From Neonectria sp. B-13 (taxonomy: Eukaryota; Ascomycota; Sordariomycetes; Hypocreales; Nectriaceae), in the NCBI GenBank assembly GCA_002682825.1, contig NOKP01000024.1, positions 62,001 through 126,000 of the forward strand: 64,000 nt of DNA, read 5' to 3'. Under the pieces are notes generated by a model. That model was not told the DNA's origin, did no database searches, and saw nothing but the letters and a program-made list of their open reading frames with translations. Below, one piece after another: positions 34,959 to 45,773 of the stretch (position 1 is its first letter; each line of letters begins with the position of its first letter). The translations under genes and the position numbers were made by a program.

Positions 34959-35159
34959 ATGCTTGAGGGTGGCGGCGATTCGCTCAATGCGGTCACCTTC
35001 TCGCCGATGGCTGGTGTCTTCCATTCGAGAGTGCGAGTGGGGGCTGACATCAAGATATTACTGTGCTTGTATTTGCTAGAAGAGCATGTGATCAGCGCGG
35101 CGACAGCACTATACCGTTCTGGAAAGGTTCATTGTCGGCCCCTTCAGCGCAAACTATAA
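34959..35159 (+). pseudogene. Possible carrier-domain (PCP/ACP) remnant
   Basis: A short plus-strand frame reads LEGGGDSLNAVTFS and then VRVGADIKILL. GGDSLxAV is the phosphopantetheine attachment motif of NRPS and PKS carrier domains, and V.VADI.. normally follows it about 20 residues later, as here. No adenylation, condensation or ketosynthase motif is seen around it. It could be a fragment of a lost NRPS/PKS or a chance match. Confidence 0.25.
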
Positions 35160-35184
35160 TTTCGGCTCATGCTTAATTGTGACA

Positions 35185-35355
35185 GTCGGGTCTAACCTAA
35201 GTAGGGTAGAATCTAGTGGATCAGGACGTTGTCGTGAGCAGTGTCGGTCACGGTCTGGTAGTGTGCAAAATGTAGTTTTATGTAACCAAGCGTGTTCATA
35301 GCTATAGAGCATAGAGCTAATCTAATATCTATGAAGGAGGTGCTTATATACTGTG
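35185..35355. repeat. Dispersed repeat, copy 2
   Basis: Diverged copy of the element at 16714-16900, same orientation, here not adjacent to a gene. Confidence 0.7.
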
Positions 35356-36283
35356 CATATTGTGTTGGATCGTGGTGATTGGATCGTCGGTACAATCCCT
35401 CGTGGCACGCTTCACATTTGATAGTAAGGAAAGAGTGTCTGGTCCCAGCCCGGGCCGTGACACCAAGCTCCAGGATTCTTAGCGATGGCTCAGCGATAGC
35501 TCAGCTTAGAGAAGTAGGAGCTCAGCTCTAGATATGGAAATGGCTTTTAGTGTGCTTGAGTTTTGTTTCCGAGAACAGTGGTATACAGGAAAGGGAAATG
35601 TGTATAAAATGTAATCAGGTTGACATGCCGACGCAAAATTGTAGTTTTGTCAATTAAGCCCGCTGGGTCTTTTCTCAAGAGATTAAGAAGCCCTTAGAAA
35701 ACAATTCTGCGCTAGTCCCATGACTTTCTTTCGGCAGCCTACATGTAAATCCACAATTATCTTTTTGTACCATGCAAAATATAACAAAACAACAGCTTCT
35801 CTCGTCACTTGCAAAAAGACATCCTAATGGGGAAGCGGCTGAGGAGTTGCTGCAGTGCGAAAGAAAGATCTCTTAATGGAGAAGCGACTGGGGAGTTGCT
35901 GTAGTGCGCAAAACGGCTGAATCAGTATATCTTTCGGGAGGTTGCCCTAATCAGCGGTCTTTTCCTCCTCATTGACAGCGCACAAGAAAGACTATCAATG
36001 AAAAAAAACCGCTCTCTCGATCCGCCAAAGGGTAATGCAATCAAGGCCATGCTTGGGCCAATTCCCACAAATCATCCCATCTAGAAACCGAAATGGCCGC
36101 GATATTTTCGCCCATTCCACAGCATCAATGTAAGGCAGCATATCTCCAGCATATCCCAGTGCCACACGTATCAGGTACATGCAATGCCGCAGGTTCCAAA
36201 TCCTTCGCTAAAGCTAATGAACTCTTGGGAAGCTTTGGCGCTCCCCCAGTTGCTGACCCAGCTGTTCGTTTCCGTAGACGTTG
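35356..36283. other. Intergenic with tandem repeat
   Basis: No gene recognised apart from the tandem repeat above. A plus frame at 36093-36284 runs into the proteasome fragment but has no motif of its own. Confidence 0.5.
35822..35920. repeat. Two-copy 49-bp tandem repeat with transition differences
   Basis: Copies start at 35822 and 35871. Both read TC.TAATGG.GAAGCG.CTG.GGAGTTGCTG.AGTGCG. The differences seen in this core are all transitions (C-T or G-A), as left by RIP or simple cytosine deamination. Confidence 0.65.
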
Positions 36284-36427
36284 ATAGGCATGGGCTACGA
36301 TCTCCTCAACTCCAGCTTTTCGCCTGACGGCCAGAACTTCCAGGTCGAATACGCGGTCAAGCCGGTGGAAAATGGCGGCACTTCCATTGGTATCATAGCC
36401 AAGGACGACGTTGTCCTGGCAGTTGAG
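36284..36427 (+). pseudogene. Fragment of a 20S proteasome alpha subunit (alpha7/PRE10 type)
   Basis: About 48 codons read [32 protein letters not shown] and [16 protein letters not shown]. This is the conserved N-terminus of proteasome alpha subunits (GYD..., FSPDGR.FQVEYA, G.T.IGI, VVLAVE), closest in memory to the alpha7/C8 subunit. The match stops at once after VVLAVE: the following residues ([13 protein letters not shown]) are not proteasomal, and no other proteasome part is found nearby. It must be a broken duplicate; the functional gene should lie elsewhere. Confidence 0.75.
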
Positions 36428-38759
36428 ATATTTGACGCTAGCAACGCCGTCTGGTACGATGACGTCTGGTCTTTGATGACGATTTTGTCCGAGGTGCTCC
36501 ACCGATTCGGGAGAAAATAGCCTAGCCGAGTCGAAAGAGTACATAGCAACCCGGACGTGGCCGGAGATTGTCGAATGAAAACCGCCGGATGCTGCTGGAT
36601 GCCGCTGGCTGCTCAATCGTACGGATACTGGATGAATGACATGTGTACTGTGCTTTGCAAAATTCTCAATGACTGGGCAAAATGCTTTTATTCAATGTGG
36701 GGTGCACAACCGTGTGAGTGAGGCGCCCCACACAATTCATTCAGCTTCCTTAGTTCCACCGTGTTCCACCATGCCAACTCTATGTTGACCTCCAGTGATT
36801 GAGTCATGGAGAGATAAATGCCGAACCTAGTATATACCCATGTTCTTGACGGCGAGCAACAACGACGTATCTTGACTGAGAACATGGGTGCTGATGGAAG
36901 CATTTACCCCACCAACACGACGAAATCGGTTGTCAACCTGACTGCTAGCCATTATTAGTAAACCACCATTGATCTTAATAATGCATGAGTTCAAGGCGCC
37001 CTGTTCCTCATGCTGAAAGGTTTACTTACAGTGCTGGAATCCTTAGACGACTCATCCCGGGGTGCTGCCGCCGAGTTGGTCTGGCTGGTAGCAATGCTAT
37101 CAACGGCATTGAACACGCATTGCACATGCGGGTCGCGAATGGACAATGGTGTGCCAGCAACATAGGATGGGTTCTGCATCCGCACGTTGACCGGCTCCCG
37201 TGGAGGAGTAGGGATGGCCCTATATGAGGTGGTCGAGTGTGGTGGCGGCGGCGGAGGAGCAGCAGGAGGAGGAGGATTGCTCGAAGGGCTGCTGCATTGT
37301 ACGCCGGCGTGTTAGCGGAAGACCATCTTGTGTCTTGAGTCTTGAAAAATGATCATGTTTAACCAAAGGTTACGCTCGGGATGCACCGGAAGTGAGGTGC
37401 TGATGGACGGGGATGCGAGGCTGGAGCTGGTGGAAGGGGATGACTTTAAGAAGCGAAAGGTGACATACCGTGGCAAGAAACGTCCGGCAGAGATGCTCAA
37501 AGACTTGGTCATGGTGTCGGCAGGAATGGATGTCGACAGACTGTAGTGATCAACACCATTGAACTTGCATCCGATGAGGAGAAGTCACGTATTGGGTAAG
37601 GGCATAAGGGAGAGTCACTTACTTAGCATGAAGCTCAGAGAGAGCCTGTTAAATAGATGGCAGGCGCAAGGTAATGGAGATGGCGGTTGTTTAGGAGTGA
37701 GACGAGGTGGCCATCAGTTGTAAGAGGAATGGAAGGAAAGATGAATGCCCGGATGTCGTAGCTGGCGTTGGCGAGGATACAGTGCAATTCATCTTGAAGG
37801 TCAGAAGAGAGCAGAAGCTGGTTTTATAGTAGTTTAGGAGTCAAAGATGTAAGAGGGGCGCGTTGTGTATATGGCTGTCGACGAGTAAATGATGTGTGCG
37901 GCATGACGAAGTATCCAACAACTTACGCAGCGATAGGGGCGGGGGGGCCGTATGAGCAACTGGGAGAAACAAAGTGCAGAACGGTTGGCTTTCCTTGTTC
38001 GCGCCGACATGTCGAGTGCATGGCTCCCCGAGTTGTGATCCTTGCATCTACTAGCGTAGGTTGCCTTAGGACGGATGCTGGAGTCAGTCCCGAAACAAGG
38101 ACGATGACGAGACGTGTGCATCGCACTAGCTCTACTGACATGGAGAAGACGAGTTCTGATCCATGCTAGCGTGGGTTGCGAATGGTTCGCAAATTGACAT
38201 ATTCATAGGTACATAAAGAGGGATCTGCAATCTGCAAGGGGGCGTGTTCAGCCACGGCAACTAACCCAAGAGACTGCTTATTCACATCCGGGTTACATCG
38301 TTCGGCGTTAGCTCTACGTCGTAATTACAGAGCTAGCTCTTGGGTTCCGGCCGGGGTCAGATGCATGCATGAGGCTTATGAGAAAGAAAGCTGGCGATGC
38401 TGCTGCAAGATTGGGAGACACAGAAACAAGAAGGGTCCATACGGCTTGGTAGTATCCGGCACGGCTTGGTAGCGGATCCGGGTTCACGGGCACGCCCCGT
38501 TGAATCATTCAGGCTGCCGCCATCTGGTGATTGACAGACATGTCCAACTACTTCGGCTCAGTCAAGGCAGTTAGTTGCCCATGCCCATGGATCGGCCGGG
38601 ACCGGGCCATCATACTCTTGGACGAGTGGTCGGTCGCCTTGCCAGAGTGTGATGACGGCTCGCCGCCACGGCCCGCTCATCGTGGAATCGTGCATGGCCG
38701 CCCATTAGCGAGCATGTTGAGGATAGACGAGCAGGGATATCCCTAGAGTGACAATGACT

Positions 38760-38815
38760 CACGCTATACCCAATGCGCACTTTTAGGGCGTGTGGTGCGC
38801 ATTGGGAATAGCGTG
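38760..38815. repeat. Near-perfect inverted repeat (21-bp arms, 14-bp loop)
   Basis: Arm 1 is 38760-38780 (CACGCTATACCCAATGCGCAC), arm 2 is 38795-38815; they pair with a single mismatch (T against A-A). Transcription would give a strong hairpin. No terminal duplication was recognised around it. Confidence 0.85.
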
Positions 38816-39412
38816 TGGGCTGAAGAGTCTTAAGGGACGTGATGGAAGAATTTCTAGCAGGGGAAACCAATTGGTGGCTTGATCAATACACACCCAGTGC
38901 AATCAGTTGCGAGGTATATGCCTGCACCTCGTTGCAGCATGTATGTACTAATAGCTGCATGCTGGATAGCAAATGGCAGCAGCTTTCGGACCCTGCCACA
39001 AACTTCCTTCTGGAGACGTTGAGTGCGGAACCAGATGGCTCGACGCGTCGTATTCGTGCAGTTGTACCAATAAAAGCACACGTTCCAAGCTATGTTCGAC
39101 TACATTGATGCTTTTAGAGTTGCATATCGACACACTCCCCAAGACACTCGAGGAACTGAGCCAAATGAATTTGACAAATATTTGGAAGGCTCCAGCGAGA
39201 GACACAAAATTATATACGTGAGGTATCCCTTTGAGCGTGCGGAGGCTCCTCAGAGATGATATCAGCCCCACACCGCCCCGGCGCAGGGTTTCTTAAACTT
39301 CGATCATCACCAAAGTTTAGTGTAGTCATTTGTACTATTTCCGACGATTGGTCAAACGTCCCTACAGTGAACGGTACGGAGCCTTCGCACACTCAAAGGG
39401 ATGGAGGACGAC

Positions 39413-39575
39413 GGTGCACAGGCCACTAGCTGAGCGAGTCTGCTAGTGGCCCGTGCGTTTTTCAATGACTAGGGGCTCCTTCAATGTGTGGCTGATGGCT
39501 CTGGATGGGGGGCGATGGTGCACAGGCCACTAGCTAAGTGAGTCGGTTTGTGGCCCGTGCGTTCTTCAATGACTA
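39413..39575. repeat. Two 59-bp direct repeats, each with internal palindrome
   Basis: Copies at 39413-39471 and 39517-39575 (period 104). Copy 1 contains GGCCACTAGC and, 11 bp on, its exact reverse complement GCTAGTGGCC; in copy 2 the second arm has decayed. The spacer motif CCTTCAATGT.TGGCTGATGG, at 39478, occurs again at 39815, just ahead of the PD-(D/E)XK gene. Confidence 0.8.
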
Positions 39576-39960
39576 CAGCTCACAAGGGTTTCAGATGTTA
39601 GCTCGTGTACAGTATCTCATAGGTCTAGAGGATGAAATATGAGAGGTCTATTGATTTAAAAGGCAATCTGATTGGTATCTTTCCGTACTTCAATACTTCA
39701 GAATTTACTACCCATCTAGATATCTTTAAGGCGATTTTCAGTAGAAACTACTTGAAGCAGAATACTGGGGCAAGTACCGAACTAACTTTTGAAACCCTCG
39801 TGGGCTGTAGGGATCCTTCAATGTGGCTGATGGCTCTGGATGGTTGTGGCGGGTTGCCCCGACAACTAGATCACGATCATTCGGTGCATCAAACAACTTC
39901 GCAACCATGCCGTCGACAACATCACATTGATGACGCATCTTTCGCATCTGGAATTTAAAA

Positions 39961-41877
39961 ATGGCCGCGCAGGTATATCGCTTGCCGCATGAATCGCCCG
40001 CTCTACCAAATCCCCTCCCCGAGGCCGTCGACCGCCAGCTTCCTGCTCGCTTCTCCGTCATCCAGGCCTGGATCCAGAGCGTCGAGTTCAACAGCAGAGA
40101 TCCAGACCCAGTGCACGTGGCGTCCTCGAAACAGTCCCCGACAACACCTCTGAAGCGCAAACGAATCGAACCCCCCCGCCGAGTCGCCCTCTCGTCCCTA
40201 AGCCCAAACATGTCTCGAAACCAGCCGAGGACGCCTTCGCCTCGAAAATCCGCCCGGTTGCACCTGCGAGATGTGGCACAAGATGTCGTCGAGGAAGACC
40301 GGCATGCGACGATGCTGCAGACGTCTCCGGATCAAACCCCGAGACCAGGACCGAGACCGGGAGCGAGGCTGAAGCGGACGGCCACCGTTCCCACCATGGG
40401 AGCCCCGAATCTATCGACGGAACCCTCGCAGACGACGATGCCGATAGCATCATTCCCGCCATCCCCGACCAAACTAAACCAACACACTCTCCTCCCGGCC
40501 CAAGACCCATATACTCAGACCCTCCAATCCCAACCGTTTGACCGTCCTGTCTCCTCGCCAGGCAAAGACTCGGCCACATCGAGATCCACCCGGTCCACGA
40601 CGTCGACGCGATCTCGAAGCCCTGTTAAGCGCATGGCCGACCTTCAACTCAGCGCCAAACCCATCATGCACCTCAGCCTCGCGTCGATGCCCGCCGGCCT
40701 GCCACCCACCGTCCGACCGCTATACAAGAGCCTGCGGCGCATTGCCACCGGGGTCGGCGTCATTCCCGCCTCTGTCAAGAAAGCCGCCAGGTCCAGGGTC
40801 ACCAAGCAGGACAATCGACCGTTGCGGCACAACTTCTACACTCCTGCACTCGCGTCCGATGGCAAGACGAGCGCTGGGTCCAGCCGCAGGCCGACTACAG
40901 TGGCAACCTGTCGAAGAGAGCTGGAACTCATTACGGACGTTTGCTCTACCGCTCGGCTCTGGATGTCGGAGAACGTGAACGAGGCGTCCTGGAACGCGCT
41001 TGTGCATTGCCCTCTTCTGAAGCTGGCGCTGTATTCTGTGAAGGAGATGTACGACGATGATGAAAATAACGATGATGAACATAATGACGATTCCGATTCC
41101 GATTCCGATGACGACAACGACAATGATGACATGGACCACGATGCGCAGGACGCGGATGGCTTCTCTGTTTACAGCCCGGTCACCTTCTGGGACATAACTA
41201 CCGCCCGTCCTCACCCCGATTGCGTGCCACGCCATATCCGGGGCGACTCCCACGAAGCCAAGATGGTCGACTTTTGCATCACCGTCTCGGACGCACACAT
41301 CCAAGACGCCGCCCTGCGCACCTTCAACGCCGCGTCTTCGCCTGACGCGACAGCACCTGGCACGAGGCCCATCGGGTCGATAAATCATACCGAGTACTCG
41401 CCCTTAACAAGACGTCCCATCAGCGTCAGCATCGAAAGCAAGTCGCCCAACGGATCACCAGACAAGGCGCTCGCGCAGCTGTCCATCTGGGCGGCGTCGC
41501 ACTTTGAGAGGCTGAGGAGACTGAGGGATGTTAAGAGACGGGAACAGGGTCTTGCCGCTTCAGAGGCCTGCATCCCCATGGCTCTGCCGTTACTACTGGC
41601 CATTGGGTCATCCTGGAGGCTGTACTTTGCCGTCGATACCGACCGCGATATTGTAAGTGCTCTCCGAGTCCCCGTGCTGCTTGTCGCGACTCTACATCTG
41701 CTTGAAGGAGCTAACGTTGCCCCGTTTCAGGTTATCGTTGATACTATCAAGTTGGGCGACACAGATCAGCTCGTCGGGTGCTACCAGGTTGTGGCCGCTT
41801 TGCGCGAGTTAGCTCGCTGGACCGAGACGACGTTTCGCAGTTGGTTACTGGAAAACGTGCTTCTAGACGCCACCTAA
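39961..41877 (+). CDS. PD-(D/E)XK nuclease-like protein (fungal PDDEXK_12 type)
   Basis: Exons 39961..41652 and 41731..41877; the 78-bp intron (GTAAGT..TTTCAG) is in frame and stop-free, but splicing restores the family's VDT..I..GDT spacing. 612 residues from ATG 39961. The N-terminal half is basic, Ser/Thr/Pro-rich and disordered (RKSARLHLRD, RSTRSTTSTRSRSPVKR). An acidic run (DDDENNDDEHNDD and on) lies near residues 365-395. The C-terminal half has the nuclease core: VDFCI with Asp437 and SIESKSP with Glu492-x-Lys494, then helices with LSIWAASHFERL and a late LYFAVDTD strand. These residues would bind the metal and cut DNA. Family members are common, uncharacterised and often lineage-specific in Sordariomycetes. 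No mobile-element ends were identified. Confidence 0.82.
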   Translation: MAAQVYRLPHESPALPNPLPEAVDRQLPARFSVIQAWIQSVEFNSRDPDPVHVASSKQSPTTPLKRKRIEPPRRVALSSLSPNMSRNQPRTPSPRKSARLHLRDVAQDVVEEDRHATMLQTSPDQTPRPGPRPGARLKRTATVPTMGAPNLSTEPSQTTMPIASFPPSPTKLNQHTLLPAQDPYTQTLQSQPFDRPVSSPGKDSATSRSTRSTTSTRSRSPVKRMADLQLSAKPIMHLSLASMPAGLPPTVRPLYKSLRRIATGVGVIPASVKKAARSRVTKQDNRPLRHNFYTPALASDGKTSAGSSRRPTTVATCRRELELITDVCSTARLWMSENVNEASWNALVHCPLLKLALYSVKEMYDDDENNDDEHNDDSDSDSDDDNDNDDMDHDAQDADGFSVYSPVTFWDITTARPHPDCVPRHIRGDSHEAKMVDFCITVSDAHIQDAALRTFNAASSPDATAPGTRPIGSINHTEYSPLTRRPISVSIESKSPNGSPDKALAQLSIWAASHFERLRRLRDVKRREQGLAASEACIPMALPLLLAIGSSWRLYFAVDTDRDIVSALRVPVLLVATLHLLEGANVAPFQVIVDTIKLGDTDQLVGCYQVVAALRELARWTETTFRSWLLENVLLDAT

Positions 41878-42903
41878 ATGTGCCCTTGGTTCATGATTGC
41901 ATGCTTGATCCGACATCAAAACTGTTTGAGATCGCAGCAACATCAACATAAACTACACAAACCAAGACACTACAGCAAAATACTCAAAACGAGGAGGACC
42001 CAGCCAACATGCCGAAGCAGAACGCAGGCATAACCGCCCCCTGCTCCAAGATGGGAACTCTCGATGGGCCATCAACCTACAGCGTGAGGTGAAATGTCAC
42101 CCGAAGACTCTAGACGAGCGCCACGGCTTGAGAAGTTTTTTCGTCTCGATGGATACGAGGGAGCACAACAATCTTGTCGACTGAGCTGTTGCTAGCAGTG
42201 TCTCGACGAACCCAGCTCTGAGGCGCCTACCTATCGATATCACATATCACCGGCGCAGATGCGCTGTACTGTGACCTGAGTTGTCAAATGGTGGCATGGT
42301 GAGGAATAGTTCTGAACCATGTCAGACTAGAATAAAGGCCAATGGATGTGATAAATAGTCAGGGACAGGTCCATTTCGCAGAACTCTCAAGGATGATGTG
42401 GACGCCGCGGCAGCATGTCCAAGGATCTGGTCATATAATGAAAGCCAGTGCAGCCGTGAGTTGATGCAACGAACGAAGCGGCTACATCGAATAAGAAACG
42501 TATGCTCATACATGTCCCTCCCGTAAGGTCACAACTTCTCACTTTCCTCGCAGACGGTCATGGGTAAAACTAGGCTCGAGGTTCAACGAAGACAAGACGC
42601 TGTGGCTCTTATGGTGTGATTCTCTCCGGCCCCATCCTTCATACTGGAACAATGAACGAATGTTAGAGTCCTTCTCTACTATGATAATTTTCTCAGTGAT
42701 GGTAATTACAGTGGCGGCTCTTTGGTGCTCCACTGCTAAGTGACTGTTCCTATTGCAAGGTTGATCGAAGAGCCCGTTAACAGCGAGCCAACAGAGAACT
42801 CGTCGTCAACAACCCGCTATTAACAGCCCAGACAAAAGAAAAGGACGCATGTTGACTTAGAATTAAAGGTACATTCGTCGATAGGGCAAAAAATAAAAGC
42901 TGC
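41878..42903. other. Intergenic, nothing recognised
   Basis: Only short open frames without motifs between the nuclease-like gene and tRNA-Ser. Confidence 0.6.
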
Positions 42904-42985
42904 CGACGCAGGCCTGATTCGAACAGACGCCTCCGAGGAGATATGATTTCGAGTCATACGCATTAGACCACTCTGCCACTGCGTC
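42904..42985 (-). tRNA. tRNA-Ser (anticodon CGA)
   Basis: Read on the minus strand: acceptor GACGCAG pairs with CTGCGTC, discriminator G. The D-arm is GGCAGAGTGGTCTAATGC. The anticodon stem TATGA/TCATA encloses loop CTCGAAA, giving anticodon CGA (UCG codon). A long variable arm (CTCCTCGGAGG) marks a class II tRNA, and the T-loop is TTCGAAT. No intron. Confidence 0.95.
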
Positions 42986-43619
42986 TTTCGGGCTTGATAT
43001 CATAAACTCTCCGGTAGCGAAGGCAATATGCGGCAGGTAGAACAGCATAACGGTTGTCTGGTGTTGTGAAGAAGTGCGGAGGTGTACTATCGGTATGATG
43101 AATGTATATTGTCGTTTCGCAAGGAAGTATCGTCGGTTTTGTGTGTGTCATTGTGGTAGCTGAGGCAGACAGTTAAGTGCGAGACCGGATTTGAGTGGCA
43201 TGGACGGTCTGCTTACACATATTTGTGCAGATGAGTTTCCTAAGTGGCTGCCGAGTCGGAACGAGCAGGATTGCCAAGCGAAGTTGTGCTCAGCAAAAGA
43301 TGTGGGACTCAAGAAGTCGGGATGAAAGCTGGTCTGGAGGCCGTTTGCGCAGCCAACTCACAATCCATGTGCCCAGCCTCATTGAAAAGTGGCTGACTCG
43401 ACTCGGACAGGAACTTCCACCACGGTCCGACGCCGGACTGTCTAACCCTCCGAGGGCGCCCATGAGAATGAATACGACGTCACAATTGCGCAACCCTAGT
43501 CCACTTCGTCTTTACCGATCAATTTGATAGTCTCTTTGGGGACAGGCACATCAACTGAGATACGTACAAGCGATTTCCAGCGGCCAGGGAACCAGACTAC
43601 CATTACACGTACACTTCCC
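42986..43619. other. Intergenic, nothing recognised
   Basis: Flank of tRNA-Ser and 3' region of the damaged Ulp1-like gene; open frames here lack motifs. Confidence 0.55.
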
Positions 43620-45773
43620 TCACTTCCACCTGTCAACAAAGTCCTGCAAGCATCTCATCTTGCACTGCAACTCGGCCATGTCAGTCTGAAGCTGACCCAA
43701 AATACGCTCGACGTGTCCTCGGTTCGCCAGACACTCCCGGTGCTGACGCTCCAGCGCGGCGATGCATTCCTTGAGCTCCGTCTCCATCCGTTGATTCCGA
43801 AATCGACGCGATTCGAGAAGTTCCAGGGCAGCCTGCGACTGAATGAGTTCGGTAAGCAGCTCGCTGGGGACAGCCTGCGATTCAGCGGTGGGGCGTGGGA
43901 GCTTGTCTGCGGATGTCTTGGGTCTGGGTGGCTGTCCGCGTCGGATGTGTCTGGTCAAAGGATCCCAAAGGCGACTGACACAGGCGAGCACTTTGGCAAC
44001 CTTGGCTGCCGACTCTTGCAACTCTCCGTACTCGGCAAGCTTGTCTTTGGCGAGCCCGGTGTGGCGAGGGCCGTCAAGGGAGACACGCAGTGGCTCACAA
44101 AGAGAATCGTCCAAGATGCGGGTGCCGCCATCGATCCAGGCAGCAAGCACCCGGCGCCAAACATGGTAACCAACGCTCGAAAAGGGATCCGTTCTTGTCA
44201 GCATGTGCATCGCATTGACAAGCAGGGCAACCGCGCCGTCGTCGCTGTTGTTCTGGGGAGCGCATTCAACTCGGTACACTTCGGGTGAGTCCAGTCCCCA
44301 CTTGCTGCCGCAGTTGGAAAGCAGGCCGATTTGCATTGCCTCGACGCGCTCGCAGATCTCGTCCATGTCGTCGGTGGGAAGGGAGTCGAGAAGTGCCAGC
44401 TTGTTAGGAGCCCGGAGAACGACAAGGACCCAGTGCTGCATCTCTGCAAGATGAACTGGCACCAAGACGATGCGCGAGGCCTCGGCGATCTGGTCTCTTA
44501 CCGCCGGGGAGGGAGATTTGTCGATCAGGAGTGGATCGACGGTGATGGCTTCGAAAGGGCAAAGAGAAACGAAGCGACATAAGAAGCTAAACACATCAGG
44601 GCCAGTGAGCCTGGAGCCGGACCTGAGGCGCCAGACGGTGGAGTCGAGGGGCGGAGCAGGTGGCGCATCTTCCTGAGATGAGGCGTTCGGCGTTGGCGCG
44701 GGTGTTGGCGTCTGCGTCAGTGTCGGAACTGACGTTGGTGCTCGCGTTGGTGGCGTTTGCGGCCTCGGTAAGGTAAACGACTGGGTCGGCGCGGTGGTAG
44801 TCCCATAGACACTGTCGCTGGTCTCGTCATCCTCATCATCGCCATCGTTCTCTCCGTCGCTGACGCACAGAGAATCACGGAGGAGTGTAGGCCGGGGGGA
44901 GGTGGGAGTGGCAGAGTGTGGGGGACCAGGATCGAGATGTGTATCCTCACTCGCCTGCTCTCTCGCCAGGAGCATCTCGGCGAAAGTCTTCCGAGCTGCT
45001 CTCAGTTTGATCCAGCTCAGTCGCTTACAATAAAGCAATCCTTCATGTTCGTGCAACTGCTCAAGTGGCAATGGTGGTGTCGCCTCCAAGGCTAGCTGTG
45101 AGACCATCCTCATGTGATAAAGAGTCTCGACGCCCAGGTTGTCCTCTAGCATGGTGGGAGGAAGCTAGCCTCTGCCGCCCCAGTAGTGGTCCAGAACTTG
45201 GATGTGTTGTTCGCGCTCCTCGCTAGATGTATCGCGCAGTTTGGAATTGAAGGTTTCGTCACTGGCAGCTGGAGACGAGGGGATATCGACAGTGGCGAAT
45301 GGTGGATTGGAGCGGAGAGGATGGACACCAGGCAGCGGGTGCCAGGCCTTGCAGGTGGCAGGGACTTCGACCGGAGAGTCTCGATTCTAACATGGAGAGA
45401 GAAGTCAGCGCCGTGTGTGGTTTGGTTTTGCGACCTCAAGCTCTGTCTAATGTCACACGGAAACCGCCTTGGAGTTTGGAGCAAGGCTTGGGAAATTTCA
45501 GGTGGGAGTGCTTACGTCCGAGTCGATGCTCATGTTCCAGGATGCGTGCTTAGAGGACGCATACGGAGCTTGTCGAGAGAGGGTAGAAGCTGGATGGCTC
45601 GCGGAGGATGCTGCCGAGGCGTACGAAGCCGAAGGTCGAGCATGACGGGAGGAGAAGGCGGGAAACGAATGGTTCGAGCTGTGCTTCTGCTTTTGCTTTG
45701 GGTTGGGTTTTGAGTTGCGCCTCGAGCGATGCGACGACCTCCTCGTGGGAGGCATGGAGGTTCTGGGAGCCAT
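43620..45773 (-). pseudogene. Second Ulp1-like gene, damaged: nonsense at conserved Trp, catalytic Cys missing
   Basis: Exons 45773..45516 and 45386..43620, phase-0 intron of 129 bp (GTAAGC..TTAG); 675 codons. Exon 1 starts MAPRTSMPPTRRSSH and is low-complexity, as in the gene at 7705-10800. After the intron the frame reads DHYWGGRG, then TAG (45167-45165), then LPPTMLEDN; the relative has WGGRGWLPP, so one base change (TGG to TAG) explains the stop. Downstream, ATG 45152 could still start a 510-residue protein. The C48 core retains HWVLVV (His at 44435) and LLDSLP (Asp), but the last motif is PQNNSDDG: the residue expected to be Cys is Asp (44240-44238) and the spacing from Gln is one shorter. 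So it should be inactive as a peptidase. A C-terminal coiled coil (LLESRRFRNQ through LQDFVDRWK) is intact. Confidence 0.75.

Larger units (their letters stand above)
36428..39960. other. Gene-poor repeat-bearing region
   Basis: About 3.5 kb with no supported gene. Short frames exist (for example 37349-37546 plus, LELVEGDDFKKRKVTYRGKK), unassigned. A GGCGGCGGCGGAGGAGCAGCAGGAGG-like purine-rich stretch lies near 37238-37272. The hairpin at 38760-38815 and the direct repeats at 39413-39575 are listed separately. Confidence 0.55.

Noticed and set aside
36125..36616. 163-codon minus-strand open frame
   Set aside because: Antisense to the proteasome alpha fragment, whose plus-strand translation is clearly recognisable.
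40720..41388. 222-codon minus-strand open frame rich in Val/Ile
   Set aside because: Antisense of the acidic run in the PD-(D/E)XK gene; hydrophobicity comes from the reverse complement of Asp codons.
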